Positions 7,617-14,888 are shown, counted from the first letter of the stretch. The stretch: 40,995 nucleotides of DNA from an uncultured Clostridia bacterium (GCA_944392105.1 CALXVM010000017.1:1-40995), one strand, 5' to 3'. Numbers and translations are program-made. Notes: generated by a model not told the origin, from the letters alone.

Positions 7617-10478
7617 CTAAACTATTTTCCATTTTATACTGAAAAGTTCTTCAATATCTATTTTCTGTTTCATCTTATTTTCTATATCTTCAATTAGTTT
7701 TTCTTTTTTTTCATCGACTTTATCTTGTTCTTCAAACAAATTGAATCTTAAATTGTTTCTCTTTTTTTCCAATTCTTTTATTTCTTTTTGCATATTAAGT
7801 TTATCTTCTAACTTTAGCATTTTTCTAGCTTCAGCTTTTTTAAATTTAATATCTATATCTAAGTTTCTTAATTCTAATTCAATACTCTTTTTAACATCTT
7901 CAGCCCATTTTTCAAGTTTATCCATTTCAGAGTCAAAGAAAGTATTATTCCTTTCTAATAATTTATCTAAAACATTATTAAATTGTATGTCAAATGTTTC
8001 TTTAAGTTTTTCCTTGCTTTCTATTTTACAATTATTATTAATTTTAACATTATTAATATTAAATATTTTTCTACAAGTATCATCATCTAAATAATTTCCA
8101 TTTTCATCTATACCGGAAAATATTAAAAAGTTTTCTTTTTCAAAAGTTTCAATATCTACATTGTTTAAAGATATCTCTCCGGTTTTACCAATATAAGGTT
8201 TTACTTTTTCAATATTCTGATTAGAATTAGAATAATCAAATACTATTTCTACACTTTCTAATTGTTTTTCTTTATAATCATTTATAATATTTTGAGCAAG
8301 TGGGTGACCAACTCTATAATTTTCGCTATTTATATTATTAGATTTATATTCATAGATTCCTGTTTTAATATTTTTATATGGTTGTTTTAGTAACTCAAAT
8401 GTTGTATCACTATCAAATTTTGCATAATTATAATTTAGCTTATATTTAGTTAATAATAGTAATTCCCTTTCAAATTTATTTAAATACTCTTTACTTGTAT
8501 TTTGACTAATCTTCAATTTTTCGATTACTTCTTCATCAAAGTTCTCAAATAACTTTTGAGTAGTTAATTTCATTTTAGAATCTATTTTTTCTTCTAATTC
8601 TTTTTGTAAATCATCAAAAGCTTGTTTTATTTCTTCTGGTCTTCTGCAATTTTGATATATTTCATTTATTCTTCTTTCAAAATCAACTCCAGTTTCAATA
8701 CTTCCAAGGACTTCATCACTTGCACCAAAAACGCCATCAAATAGTTTAAACTTTTCTTTAAGTAATTCATATACTCTTTGGTCAGCTTGATTTCTTTTAT
8801 TCAAGAAGTTAATTACAACTACATCAAATTTTTGTCCGTATCTATGGCATCTACCAATTCTTTGTTCAACTCTTTGTGGATTCCAAGGTAAATCATAATT
8901 AACTACCATAGAACAGAATTGTAAATTAACACCTTCAGCAGCAGCCTCCGTTGCTATCATAATTTTTGCATTATTTTTAAAATATTCTATTAGGGCAGAC
9001 CTTTTATCAGCAGTTTTAGAACCTGTAATTATTGATTCACCTTTATGTTTTAATAACCACTCACTATATATTTTCTTAGATAATGCATCGTTATTACTTC
9101 CATTAAAGAACACTATACTATCTTTATATTCAGTGTTTTGTAAAATTGAATATATATATTCTTGCGTTCTTGTTGATTCAGTAAAAATAAGAGCTTTTTC
9201 TGACGCACCAAGTCTTTTCATTTCTTCAAAACCTTTATTAAGTGCAGTAAGTAAAACTTGACCTTTGGCATTTTGCTTAATTGATTCAGCAAGTTTTGCA
9301 TATTCGGTTAGCTCAGCAATTTCTCTTCTTATTAATTCAACATCATTTTCAGTTAATATGATTTCTTTATTTTCATCAAATTCTTCTTCATCTTTTAATT
9401 CTTCATATTCAGAATAATCAGAAAAAGCATCTGCATATTCTTCATCTTTAAGAATTTTAGAAGTACTTAATATCTTATTTAATTTATTTACCAATCCTCT
9501 TAATGTTCCTGCTATAGCAAAGCTTGAAGATGCTAATAGTTTTCTTAATATTAAAGTCATTAACCATCTTTGACTTGGTGGTAATGCTTTTAAATCATCT
9601 CTTTGCAAATATAATGTAATTTTATCATATAATTCTTGTTCTTCATCTGAAGGATAGAATTCCTGAGTTATAGATAATCTATTAGTATAATTAATATACT
9701 CTAAAACTTGTTTTCTTAAAGTTCTTTTACATATAGGTGCTATTCTTTGCTTTAGGTCATTATATAAATATTCATCATTATCATCCAATCTTGTAAATTG
9801 ACTTTTAAAACTTTTTAAATCACCAAATATATAATCGTCTATAATACTTGTTAATCCATATAACTCTAATAAAGAGTTTTGTAATGGAGTAGCCGTTAAT
9901 AATATTTTAGGTGAGTTCTCTATAGCACTTTTTATTTTTCTAGAGATTTTATTAGTTGTTTTATAAACATTTCTTAATCTATGGGCTTCATCAATAATAA
10001 CTAGATCCCAATTAACATTTTTTACATATGCTTCTTTATTGCTGACAAAGTTATATGAGCATATTATTATTTTATCTTGAATAAAAGGATTAAAGTTGCC
10101 TTTTGATATTTCATCATTAAATAATTTTGCCTCTAATATCATAGAATCAAGATAGAATTTTTCTTTTAATTCTTCGTACCATTGTTTTCTTAAAGTAGCA
10201 GGAACAATAATAAGCATTCTTTTTTTGTTTTCTGCCCATTTTTGAGAAATAACAATACCGGCTTCAATAGTTTTTCCTAATCCAACTTCATCTGCTAAAA
10301 TAGCGCCTTTTGACAAAGGAGATTTAAATGCAAACAGAGAAGCTTCAATTTGATGAGGCTTAGGTTCTACTTTTGCATCTGATAATACATGTATAAGTTT
10401 TTCTATACTATTTGAAGAACTTTTTTTAGTTAATTCGTATGCTAAATATTTTGCATGATAATCTGTTAATTGTTTCAT
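7617..10478 (-). CDS. SNF2/HepA-type helicase of a defence operon
   Basis: This is the first gene of the operon (953 residues). The N-terminal motor has Walker A DEVGLGKT (63-70) and DEAH (163-166), with LLTATPLQNS as motif III. The C-terminal motor ends in VEQRIGRCHRYGQ, the signature of SNF2/RapA proteins. The last ~300 residues are charged and probably coiled-coil (for example EIKELEKKRNNLRFNLFEEQ). SNF2 motors slide on double-stranded DNA and displace bound proteins; similar helicases occur in DISARM and in some extended restriction loci. A standard type III system does not need one, so it probably adds sensing or loading. The start has AAAGGTG upstream and a promoter at 10517-10545. Confidence 0.85.
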   Translation of the reverse strand: MKQLTDYHAKYLAYELTKKSSSNSIEKLIHVLSDAKVEPKPHQIEASLFAFKSPLSKGAILADEVGLGKTIEAGIVISQKWAENKKRMLIIVPATLRKQWYEELKEKFYLDSMILEAKLFNDEISKGNFNPFIQDKIIICSYNFVSNKEAYVKNVNWDLVIIDEAHRLRNVYKTTNKISRKIKSAIENSPKILLTATPLQNSLLELYGLTSIIDDYIFGDLKSFKSQFTRLDDNDEYLYNDLKQRIAPICKRTLRKQVLEYINYTNRLSITQEFYPSDEEQELYDKITLYLQRDDLKALPPSQRWLMTLILRKLLASSSFAIAGTLRGLVNKLNKILSTSKILKDEEYADAFSDYSEYEELKDEEEFDENKEIILTENDVELIRREIAELTEYAKLAESIKQNAKGQVLLTALNKGFEEMKRLGASEKALIFTESTRTQEYIYSILQNTEYKDSIVFFNGSNNDALSKKIYSEWLLKHKGESIITGSKTADKRSALIEYFKNNAKIMIATEAAAEGVNLQFCSMVVNYDLPWNPQRVEQRIGRCHRYGQKFDVVVINFLNKRNQADQRVYELLKEKFKLFDGVFGASDEVLGSIETGVDFERRINEIYQNCRRPEEIKQAFDDLQKELEEKIDSKMKLTTQKLFENFDEEVIEKLKISQNTSKEYLNKFERELLLLTKYKLNYNYAKFDSDTTFELLKQPYKNIKTGIYEYKSNNINSENYRVGHPLAQNIINDYKEKQLESVEIVFDYSNSNQNIEKVKPYIGKTGEISLNNVDIETFEKENFLIFSGIDENGNYLDDDTCRKIFNINNVKINNNCKIESKEKLKETFDIQFNNVLDKLLERNNTFFDSEMDKLEKWAEDVKKSIELELRNLDIDIKFKKAEARKMLKLEDKLNMQKEIKELEKKRNNLRFNLFEEQDKVDEKKEKLIEDIENKMKQKIDIEELFSIKWKIV

Positions 10479-10516
10479 TTTTCACCTTTTATTAACTCTT
10501 TCCAAATATTGACTTT

Positions 10517-10545
10517 ATTCTATCATAAATTTTATAAAATTTAAA
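10517..10545 (-). promoter_or_regulatory. Promoter of the defence operon
   Basis: On the minus strand TAGAAT (10522-10517) lies 17 bases after TTTAAA (10545-10540), about 40 bases before the helicase start codon. The remaining intergenic DNA to 10610 shows nothing further. Confidence 0.45.
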
Positions 10546-10611
10546 GCGCAAATTATTAATTTGCAAGGCTTACAACTTACAAGTGGCTATTTTTATATAG
10601 AAATTAAAGAT

Positions 10612-10648
10612 AAAAAAATTGATAGCTTTAGTTTGCTACCAATTTTTT
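10612..10648. terminator. Bidirectional terminator after the mob gene
   Basis: TTGATAGC (10619-10626) pairs with GCTACCAA (10635-10642); the one odd pair is a G-U on the minus strand. T-runs of six to seven bases flank it on each strand. It isolates the mob gene from the defence operon. Confidence 0.7.
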
Positions 10649-10669
10649 AAAATCCTTATATTTTAATGG

Positions 10670-11710
10670 TTATATTTTATTCTTTTCTTTATCAAAATCT
10701 ATACCTAATTTTTCTTTTAACAACTTTTGCATTTTCTCATTTTTTTGGAGTAAGTCTTTAATAACATCATAACAAGCATTAAGTTCAATATCCTTACATC
10801 GTAATTTAGCCTCTAAATCTTTTAATTCTTTTTCATTTGTTAAAAATTGTTGTTCTAAATCATAGTAATATTTTCTAACATTTTTAACTTTGGACAATTC
10901 AATCAATAAATTATTATTTTGCTTTACTAGTTTTTCATTATATTTAATCATAGGAAGAATAAGTTTTTTATCTACGTTATTCTTCGTAAAAACTTCATAT
11001 TTGTAAAAATCTAAAACATCTGAGTAATTTATCGTTTCATTTTGAACTTGTCTTAAATCAAATTTTAGAGTCTTTGTGTCATAAAAGTTTGTTAGGTTCT
11101 TCATGTTGTCTGTATCTAAATGTTTCCTATCAGTATTTTCTTTTCCTCTTTCTAAATCAAATCCTTTATTAGTTATATATTTATGAAATTCATCTTGTAA
11201 CTTTTTATAACTACTTTTACCTTTCCAAAATTCTCTTGAATTAACTTTCCTAATAGGATTACCTACCCTGTCAACAGAATTAATTACTGGAATATATACT
11301 AAATGCATATGTGGACTTTCTTCATCTAAATGTACTACTGCTGATATTATATTTTCTTCTCCTAATCCTTGATAATGAGATACAAAGTTATAACATTCTT
11401 TAAAGTATCTTTTTGTTTCTTCTCGTCCTATTTTGTCGAAAAATAATGAATCTGATGTTAATATCATTTCACAAGCATATACACTATTTTTATGTATTTG
11501 TCCTTCATATAAATTATTTTTTTTAATTAATCTCTTATATTCTTTATAATATGTGTTTTCTATTGGTTTTTTTAAATGATAGTTTTGACTTGTTTTTGAC
11601 AAGTCTATGTTTCTGTTTGAATATTTCTTTTTATATCTTTCATTATGTGGAGTTAATTGATTCATTTCATCTTTTGTATATTTTTCATTTCTTATAATTG
11701 CATAACTCAT
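10670..11710 (-). CDS. mob: MobV-family relaxase (Mob/Pre, plasmid mobilization)
   Basis: This 346-residue protein nicks oriT and pilots single-stranded DNA into a conjugation channel supplied by a helper. It carries the MobV motifs: HNER at residues 22-25, where the pMV158 enzyme MobM has its catalytic His22, and the metal-binding segment HLDEESPHMH (127-136). The second half is helical and lysine-rich, as in other Mob/Pre proteins. The start has AAGGAG upstream. A cognate-looking oriT lies directly in front of the gene (11829-11896). No conjugation channel genes are visible, so the element is mobilizable rather than self-transmissible as far as the window shows. Confidence 0.92.
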   Translation of the reverse strand: MSYAIIRNEKYTKDEMNQLTPHNERYKKKYSNRNIDLSKTSQNYHLKKPIENTYYKEYKRLIKKNNLYEGQIHKNSVYACEMILTSDSLFFDKIGREETKRYFKECYNFVSHYQGLGEENIISAVVHLDEESPHMHLVYIPVINSVDRVGNPIRKVNSREFWKGKSSYKKLQDEFHKYITNKGFDLERGKENTDRKHLDTDNMKNLTNFYDTKTLKFDLRQVQNETINYSDVLDFYKYEVFTKNNVDKKLILPMIKYNEKLVKQNNNLLIELSKVKNVRKYYYDLEQQFLTNEKELKDLEAKLRCKDIELNACYDVIKDLLQKNEKMQKLLKEKLGIDFDKEKNKI

Positions 11711-11799
11711 ACATAATCTCCTTTCTCAAGCTACATCTTCAGTCGCAATCATAATTTATACTAAATACATAAATTTTAATTTGCTCCTTCGATTTGCTT

Positions 11800-11824
11800 G
11801 ATAATTTTGCTTTGCAAAATTATC
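11800..11824. repeat. 11-bp perfect hairpin in the mob leader
   Basis: GATAATTTTGC (11800-11810) and its complement (11814-11824) enclose three T. With the adjacent oriT structures it forms part of a hairpin cluster like the multiple inverted repeats of the pMV158 origin. It lacks a T-run, so it is not a terminator. Confidence 0.5.
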
Positions 11825-11828
11825 TTTA

Positions 11829-11896
11829 AGTCAACAAATCTCAAAAGTTGACTAACACACTAGACAACTTATAAAAAAGTTGTCGTGTGCCAAGGG
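11829..11896 (-). other. Origin of transfer (oriT), pMV158/MobV type
   Basis: Read on the minus strand, the region gives GGCACAC, an 8-bp perfect hairpin (11863-11870 with 11877-11884), then TAGTGTG followed by TTAG. This matches the plan of pMV158 oriT: GCACAC, hairpin, then TAGTGTG with cleavage just before TTA. The predicted nick is between 11856 and 11855 on the minus strand, the strand that encodes the relaxase. A second inverted repeat (AGTCAAC 11829-11835 with 11847-11853) covers the other side of the nick. The CACAC and GTGTG segments extend the hairpin. The layout is seen directly; the nick position is inferred from pMV158. Confidence 0.8.
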
Positions 11897-12110
11897 ATAA
11901 AATCCCTTTGGAAACCCTTGAATAAAAATTGAATTTCAAACAATTTTTATTTTAATTTGATAAAAGAAGATAAAAATAAGAGTTTTCATTGATATTACAA
12001 TAAAAAACTCTTGTTAAAATTTCTCAAATTTTCTCAACTTTTTTTGTCTATCGTCAGTGTAGCCGTCAGACTAACACTTCAAAGTATTGAAATATCAATC
12101 TTCTTATCCA
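11890..12110. other. Hairpin-rich non-coding region beyond oriT
   Basis: No gene is visible. The region holds a bulged hairpin (about 11890-11911), an 11-bp perfect A/T hairpin (11921-11931 with 11941-11951), and a 9-bp hairpin (11978-11986 with 12004-12012). On the minus strand the last is followed by a T-rich tail and could be a terminator. Near 12055-12077, AGTGT and ACACT enclose a short segment that contains GACTAACAC, resembling bases near the oriT nick. It may be a replication or transfer accessory region of the ancestral plasmid. Confidence 0.4.
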
Positions 12111-12126
12111 TCCCCCGCAACCAATT
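12111..12126 (+). repeat. Short relic of an initiator-tRNA 3' end (possible old att site)
   Basis: The sequence CCCCCGCAACCA ends like the acceptor strand plus CCA of initiator tRNA-Met. The 12 bases CCGCAACCAATT are shared with the larger tRNA fragment ending at 14860, including bases beyond the CCA. A terminator follows both copies closely. This suggests an older or secondary attachment junction, but the shared core is short. Confidence 0.35.
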
Positions 12127-12130
12127 CAAG

Positions 12131-12160
12131 TCAGTAATCTCAATGGTTACTGGCGTTTTT
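12131..12160 (+). terminator. Rho-independent terminator
   Basis: CAGTAA (12132-12137) pairs with TTACTG (12147-12152), extended by a T-G pair, and a T-run follows. It lies eight bases after the tRNA-end relic, as expected for a tRNA terminator left behind by integration. Confidence 0.6.
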
Positions 12161-12312
12161 ATTTTTTATAAATATTTATAATTTTTTAATATTTTTATCA
12201 TTTTGCCGTTATTTGACGTCTACTAAAAACATAAAAAACAGACTAACATAGAAGTTTTGCCCATTTTATGATTATATAATTTTGTTTACAACATAGTATT
12301 TACAGCAACTAC

Positions 12313-12341
12313 TTGGTTTTGTTAAAAATATATTGTATAAT
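12313..12341 (+). promoter_or_regulatory. Promoter of the small membrane protein gene
   Basis: TTGGTT (12313-12318) and TATAAT (12336-12341) have a 17-base spacer. It overlaps an upstream in-frame start at 12333, which therefore cannot be used, and supports translation from 12366. Confidence 0.55.
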
Positions 12342-12365
12342 ATCTATAAAAGAAACGAGGTTATA

Positions 12366-13094
12366 ATGGAACAACAAATAATATTAAGAATTAATAACAA
12401 AATTATAGAAAAAACTAATATTATAGAATTAGCTAGTTATATAATGACATTAAAGGAAGATGACAGTGATTCTACAGTTAGGTTCTATATTAATTTTTTA
12501 GATGACTCTACAATTTCAAGCAAAAAATTAGATATATTTGAAAATAGATTATTTGAAGAAAAAGAAATTAAATATATTAAAATGATTTACAGAAGTTATA
12601 TTTTGAAGAGTGAATTGACAGTATATTTATATAATTATGATAATACGAAAATAAGTAGAATAGAGATAGAGTCTAAAAATGAAAATTGGATATTTACCAC
12701 TAAAGGTAAAATTGAACAATTACTATCATTTTGCAATAAGCAATCTCCAATAAGTAATTTTCTAATAAATCATTTTAAAATATGTGCTTTCATTATGATA
12801 ATATTATCTTTCATTTCATCACTTTTTACAATAATATTTTTAAGGAATTTTACAAATTGGGATTTACACCAGAGCTTCTTAATGACAATTCTAGTAATAT
12901 TTCCTTTTGTACCTATTTATTCAAGGTTGGGTGAAGAACTTGAGAAAGCATATCCTTCAGTAGAAATTTCGATAAAAGATAAAAATAATATGGCAAAGAA
13001 AAGAAGAAATATTATAATTTCAATAATTACCTTAATAGTTGTGCCATTACTGTTATCTGTCTTATATGATATTATAAAGGAAATAGTTTTGTGA
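12366..13094 (+). CDS. Unidentified protein with two C-terminal membrane segments
   Basis: This 242-residue protein starts at the ATG after ACGAGG. The first ~130 residues look soluble and alpha/beta. Two hydrophobic helices follow (around FKICAFIMIILSFISSLFTI and HQSFLMTILVIFPFVPIYSR), then a short basic stretch and a third hydrophobic segment near the C-terminus (IIISIITLIVVPLLLSVLYD). I do not recognise the family. It has its own promoter and terminator, so it is a single-gene unit between the mobilization region and the toxin-antitoxin-chaperone operon. A membrane effector or surface-exclusion role would be a guess. Confidence 0.65.
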   Translation: MEQQIILRINNKIIEKTNIIELASYIMTLKEDDSDSTVRFYINFLDDSTISSKKLDIFENRLFEEKEIKYIKMIYRSYILKSELTVYLYNYDNTKISRIEIESKNENWIFTTKGKIEQLLSFCNKQSPISNFLINHFKICAFIMIILSFISSLFTIIFLRNFTNWDLHQSFLMTILVIFPFVPIYSRLGEELEKAYPSVEISIKDKNNMAKKRRNIIISIITLIVVPLLLSVLYDIIKEIVL

Positions 13095-13118
13095 AGGATA
13101 AACTATTTCCTATTTTAT
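13079..13118 (+). terminator. Terminator overlapping the stop codon of the membrane protein gene
   Basis: GGAAATAGTTT (13079-13089) pairs perfectly with 13100-13110, and a T-rich tail follows. The stop codon lies in the loop. Confidence 0.65.
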
Positions 13119-13246
13119 TGACCGCTCATAGCTTAAAGAAATTAAAAATCGATTAACCTAGACTAATTAGGAGTAATTAAAAAATGAGAAAATGGGGGTT
13201 GCAAAAATAAATTAATAATATTATATAGAATTTTTTGTAAAAACTA

Positions 13247-13292
13247 TTGCAAAAGAATTCTTTATGTTTTATAATATAACTTATAAGTTATA
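13247..13292 (+). promoter_or_regulatory. Promoter and palindromic operator of the toxin-antitoxin-chaperone operon
   Basis: TTGCAA (13247-13252) and TATAAT (13270-13275) have a 17-base spacer. An 18-bp perfect palindrome (13275-13292, core ATAACTTATAAGTTAT) begins at the last base of the -10 box and covers the expected start of transcription. Toxin-antitoxin operons are normally repressed by their antitoxin, and the middle gene here is a helix-turn-helix protein, so this is the likely autoregulatory site. Confidence 0.65.
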
Positions 13293-13328
13293 AACAATGT
13301 TTTAAAAGGAGGATTTCTAAGGGATGTA

Positions 13329-13745
13329 ATGGAAAAAAGTGATGAAATACTTAGATTGTTACAATATCTACAAAATGAAGGAATTCGCGTAACACCAGAA
13401 TTTGTAAAAGATATAAATAAACTAATACAGACAGATATTGAAAAATTTGCTTCTCAATTCTATAAAGATTTCGCTAGAAAAGATTTTGAAAATTACAACA
13501 GATTTGAAAAATTAAAACTAACTAAACAACAAAAAGCTGAACTAGATGGCAATATCTTATGGAGATACGAATATAGGAATACATCTAATTTTAGATGCAT
13601 ATTTATAATAGAAAATGTTCATAATAATAATGTCCCTATTTTAATATGCGCATTTATTGAAAATGGAAGAAAGAAAAGAGGATCAGATTCATATGATCAT
13701 AATATTAAAAGAGCTATTAATATAATTAAAAGACATAGTTCTTAG
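13329..13745 (+). CDS. HigB/RelE-like toxin (phage Gp49-like family) of a TAC system
   Basis: This 138-residue protein is a probable ribosome-dependent mRNA endonuclease. The central and C-terminal parts have the RelE/HigB strand pattern: LWRYEYRNTSNFRCIFIIEN, then VPILICAFIENGRKKRGSDS and a final helix (YDHNIKRAINIIKRH). The K/R-rich stretch after the 'FIEN' strand is where HigB-type toxins place catalytic basic residues. A helical ~40-residue N-terminal part precedes this. A GGAGG lies 16 bases before the ATG and a closer AAGGG five bases before it. The toxin-first order, followed by an HTH antitoxin and a SecB-like chaperone, matches higB-higA-chaperone systems. Family assignment is by pattern. 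Confidence 0.75.
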   Translation: MEKSDEILRLLQYLQNEGIRVTPEFVKDINKLIQTDIEKFASQFYKDFARKDFENYNRFEKLKLTKQQKAELDGNILWRYEYRNTSNFRCIFIIENVHNNNVPILICAFIENGRKKRGSDSYDHNIKRAINIIKRHSS

Positions 13746-13758
13746 GAGGTAATTTAAA

Positions 13759-14250
13759 ATGAAAATCAATATGAATAATTTATTTGATGCGAATAGTATA
13801 GAAATTAAAGAAGATGTTTCTAATATAGATACTGTCCTTGAATATGAACAAATTTTATTAAGTATTTCTAAAACAATTATGAACTATAGAACAACTCATA
13901 AACTTACTCAAGAGGAATTGGCTAAAGATTTAAATGTTAATCAAGTAATGATTTCTAAATTAGAAAGAGGAAGATATAATCCAACAGTAAAACTTTTGTA
14001 TAATATATCTAGAAAATTAACTAAATCTTCAGATTTATTTATAAACATGTTAAAAGATATGATAACAAGTTTGTATAAGAGTAAGAATATTAACTATACT
14101 ATTCAATATACAAAACATGAAACTTATAAATATAATAGCAATAATGATAATGTAACTTATTTAGTCTGTGACTATAATAACAAAGAAGATGATGGAGGAA
14201 TAATTTATGGAGAAATCAATAGTACAAGCAGAGTTTCAGTTAATGGATAA
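13759..14250 (+). CDS. HigA-like antitoxin with a chaperone-addiction-type C-terminal tail
   Basis: This 163-residue protein starts 13 bases after the toxin stop with AGGAGG upstream. Residues ~28-90 form an XRE helix-turn-helix (LTQEELAKDLNVNQVMISKL, then ERGRYNPT). The last ~55 residues are polar, low in complexity and rich in tyrosine (YTIQYTKHETYKYN), and look disordered. In known toxin-antitoxin-chaperone systems such a C-terminal extension makes the antitoxin unstable unless it is held by the SecB-like chaperone. The last 44 bases overlap the chaperone gene, so the tail and the chaperone start are encoded together. It probably represses the operon through the palindrome at 13275-13292. 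Confidence 0.8.
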   Translation: MKINMNNLFDANSIEIKEDVSNIDTVLEYEQILLSISKTIMNYRTTHKLTQEELAKDLNVNQVMISKLERGRYNPTVKLLYNISRKLTKSSDLFINMLKDMITSLYKSKNINYTIQYTKHETYKYNSNNDNVTYLVCDYNNKEDDGGIIYGEINSTSRVSVNG

Positions 14251-14662
14251 TTACATAAGTGACTTTTCTCTAAAAGTATTTGAAAAAATTAAAGAAACTA
14301 AAGACTTAGGAATAAATGCTAATATAGGTTTTAGACTTGTAAATATAAATGAAAACGATTTGATTGGACAAATTGAATTAAGATATGATATTAGTATTAC
14401 AGAAAATGAAAAGGAAGTTGCTAAAATAATTTTAGTAATGAATGCTTTATTCAAAGGAAGTGGAAAAATAAATAAAGAAACCTTTGAACAAATGTTAAAA
14501 ATAAATGGTGCAACCACTCTTTCTCACTTATGTAGAGCTTATATTAATACAGCAACATCATTAAGTGGTATGCCACCTATAACTATGCCACTAATCAATT
14601 TTCATGAGTTTTTTAAACATGCCAAGGAAAGTCGAGATTTAAATAATTCAAAAAGTAAGTAA
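14207..14662 (+). CDS. SecB-like chaperone of a toxin-antitoxin-chaperone (TAC) system
   Basis: This 151-residue protein has the SecB fold pattern. An N-terminal strand contains AEFQLMDNYISDFSLKV. Beta strands in the middle (IGQIELRYDISITENEKEVA) correspond to SecB strands. The hallmark C-terminal part has a helix (LSHLCRAYINTATSLSGMP) followed by PPITMPLINFHEFF, equivalent to 'gFPPl.LppinFdaly' in SecB. Firmicutes generally lack SecB, so a copy beside a HigBA-like pair is best explained as the dedicated chaperone that protects the antitoxin, as for Rv1957 in Mycobacterium tuberculosis. GGAGG lies eight bases before the ATG, inside the antitoxin gene. Confidence 0.82.
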   Translation: MEKSIVQAEFQLMDNYISDFSLKVFEKIKETKDLGINANIGFRLVNINENDLIGQIELRYDISITENEKEVAKIILVMNALFKGSGKINKETFEQMLKINGATTLSHLCRAYINTATSLSGMPPITMPLINFHEFFKHAKESRDLNNSKSK

Positions 14663-14700
14663 TTCAAAAATATATATTTGACCAACTATTAACCAACTAC

Positions 14701-14816
14701 CATTACTAAACGAAAAAAGTTATTACTAATCACTACTAAATGAAAAATGTAGTAATTTCAGTCATTACAAAACACAAAAAGTTACTACAAAATCACACAA
14801 AACGAGAAAAGCGGAA
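14701..14816 (+). repeat. Four imperfect direct repeats next to the tRNA fragment (possible integrase arm sites)
   Basis: Related ~25-base units start near 14701, 14731, 14763 and 14794 (for example ATTACTAAACGAAAAAAG, CTACTAAATGAAAAATG, ATTACAAAACACAAAAAG). They are spaced 30-32 bases apart, about three helical turns. They stop at the tRNA fragment. Regular repeats on the element side of an attachment core are typical of arm-type binding sites of tyrosine integrases. Confidence 0.5.
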
Positions 14817-14860
14817 CTCATAACCCAAAGGTCGGAGGTTCGAGTCCTCCTCCGCAACCA
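14817..14860 (+). other. 3' fragment of initiator tRNA-Met; probable attachment-site junction
   Basis: The sequence runs from the anticodon loop (CTCATAACCC, anticodon CAT) through a perfect T-arm (GGAGG, TTCGAGT, CCTCC) to CCGCAACCA, the 3' end typical of initiator tRNA. The 5' half is missing: upstream are the direct repeats instead of a D-arm. By my count the acceptor strand is one base short, so this copy is not functional. Elements that integrate into the 3' end of a tRNA leave such a fragment at the far end, so the element should lie to its left. Alternatively it is a tRNA gene with an internal deletion, since GCGGA at 14811-14815 could pair with TCCGC. Confidence 0.7.
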
Positions 14861-14865
14861 ATTAT

Positions 14866-14888
14866 GAGGCTTTAAGCCTCTTTTTTTT
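14866..14888 (+). terminator. Terminator following the tRNA fragment
   Basis: GAGGC (14866-14870) pairs with GCCTC (14876-14880) and eight T follow. It was probably the terminator of the original tRNA gene. Confidence 0.75.

Noticed and set aside
2086..10478. A DISARM or BREX system
   Set aside because: There is no DrmA/DrmB/DrmC, PglZ or BrxC-like gene; only the helicase and methylase are shared in type.
14701..14816. A CRISPR array near the tRNA fragment
   Set aside because: The repeats are imperfect with no defined spacers, and they stop at an attachment core, so integrase sites fit better.
14811..14860. A functional tRNA-Met gene
   Set aside because: The D-arm and the 5' half are missing and the acceptor strand appears one base short.
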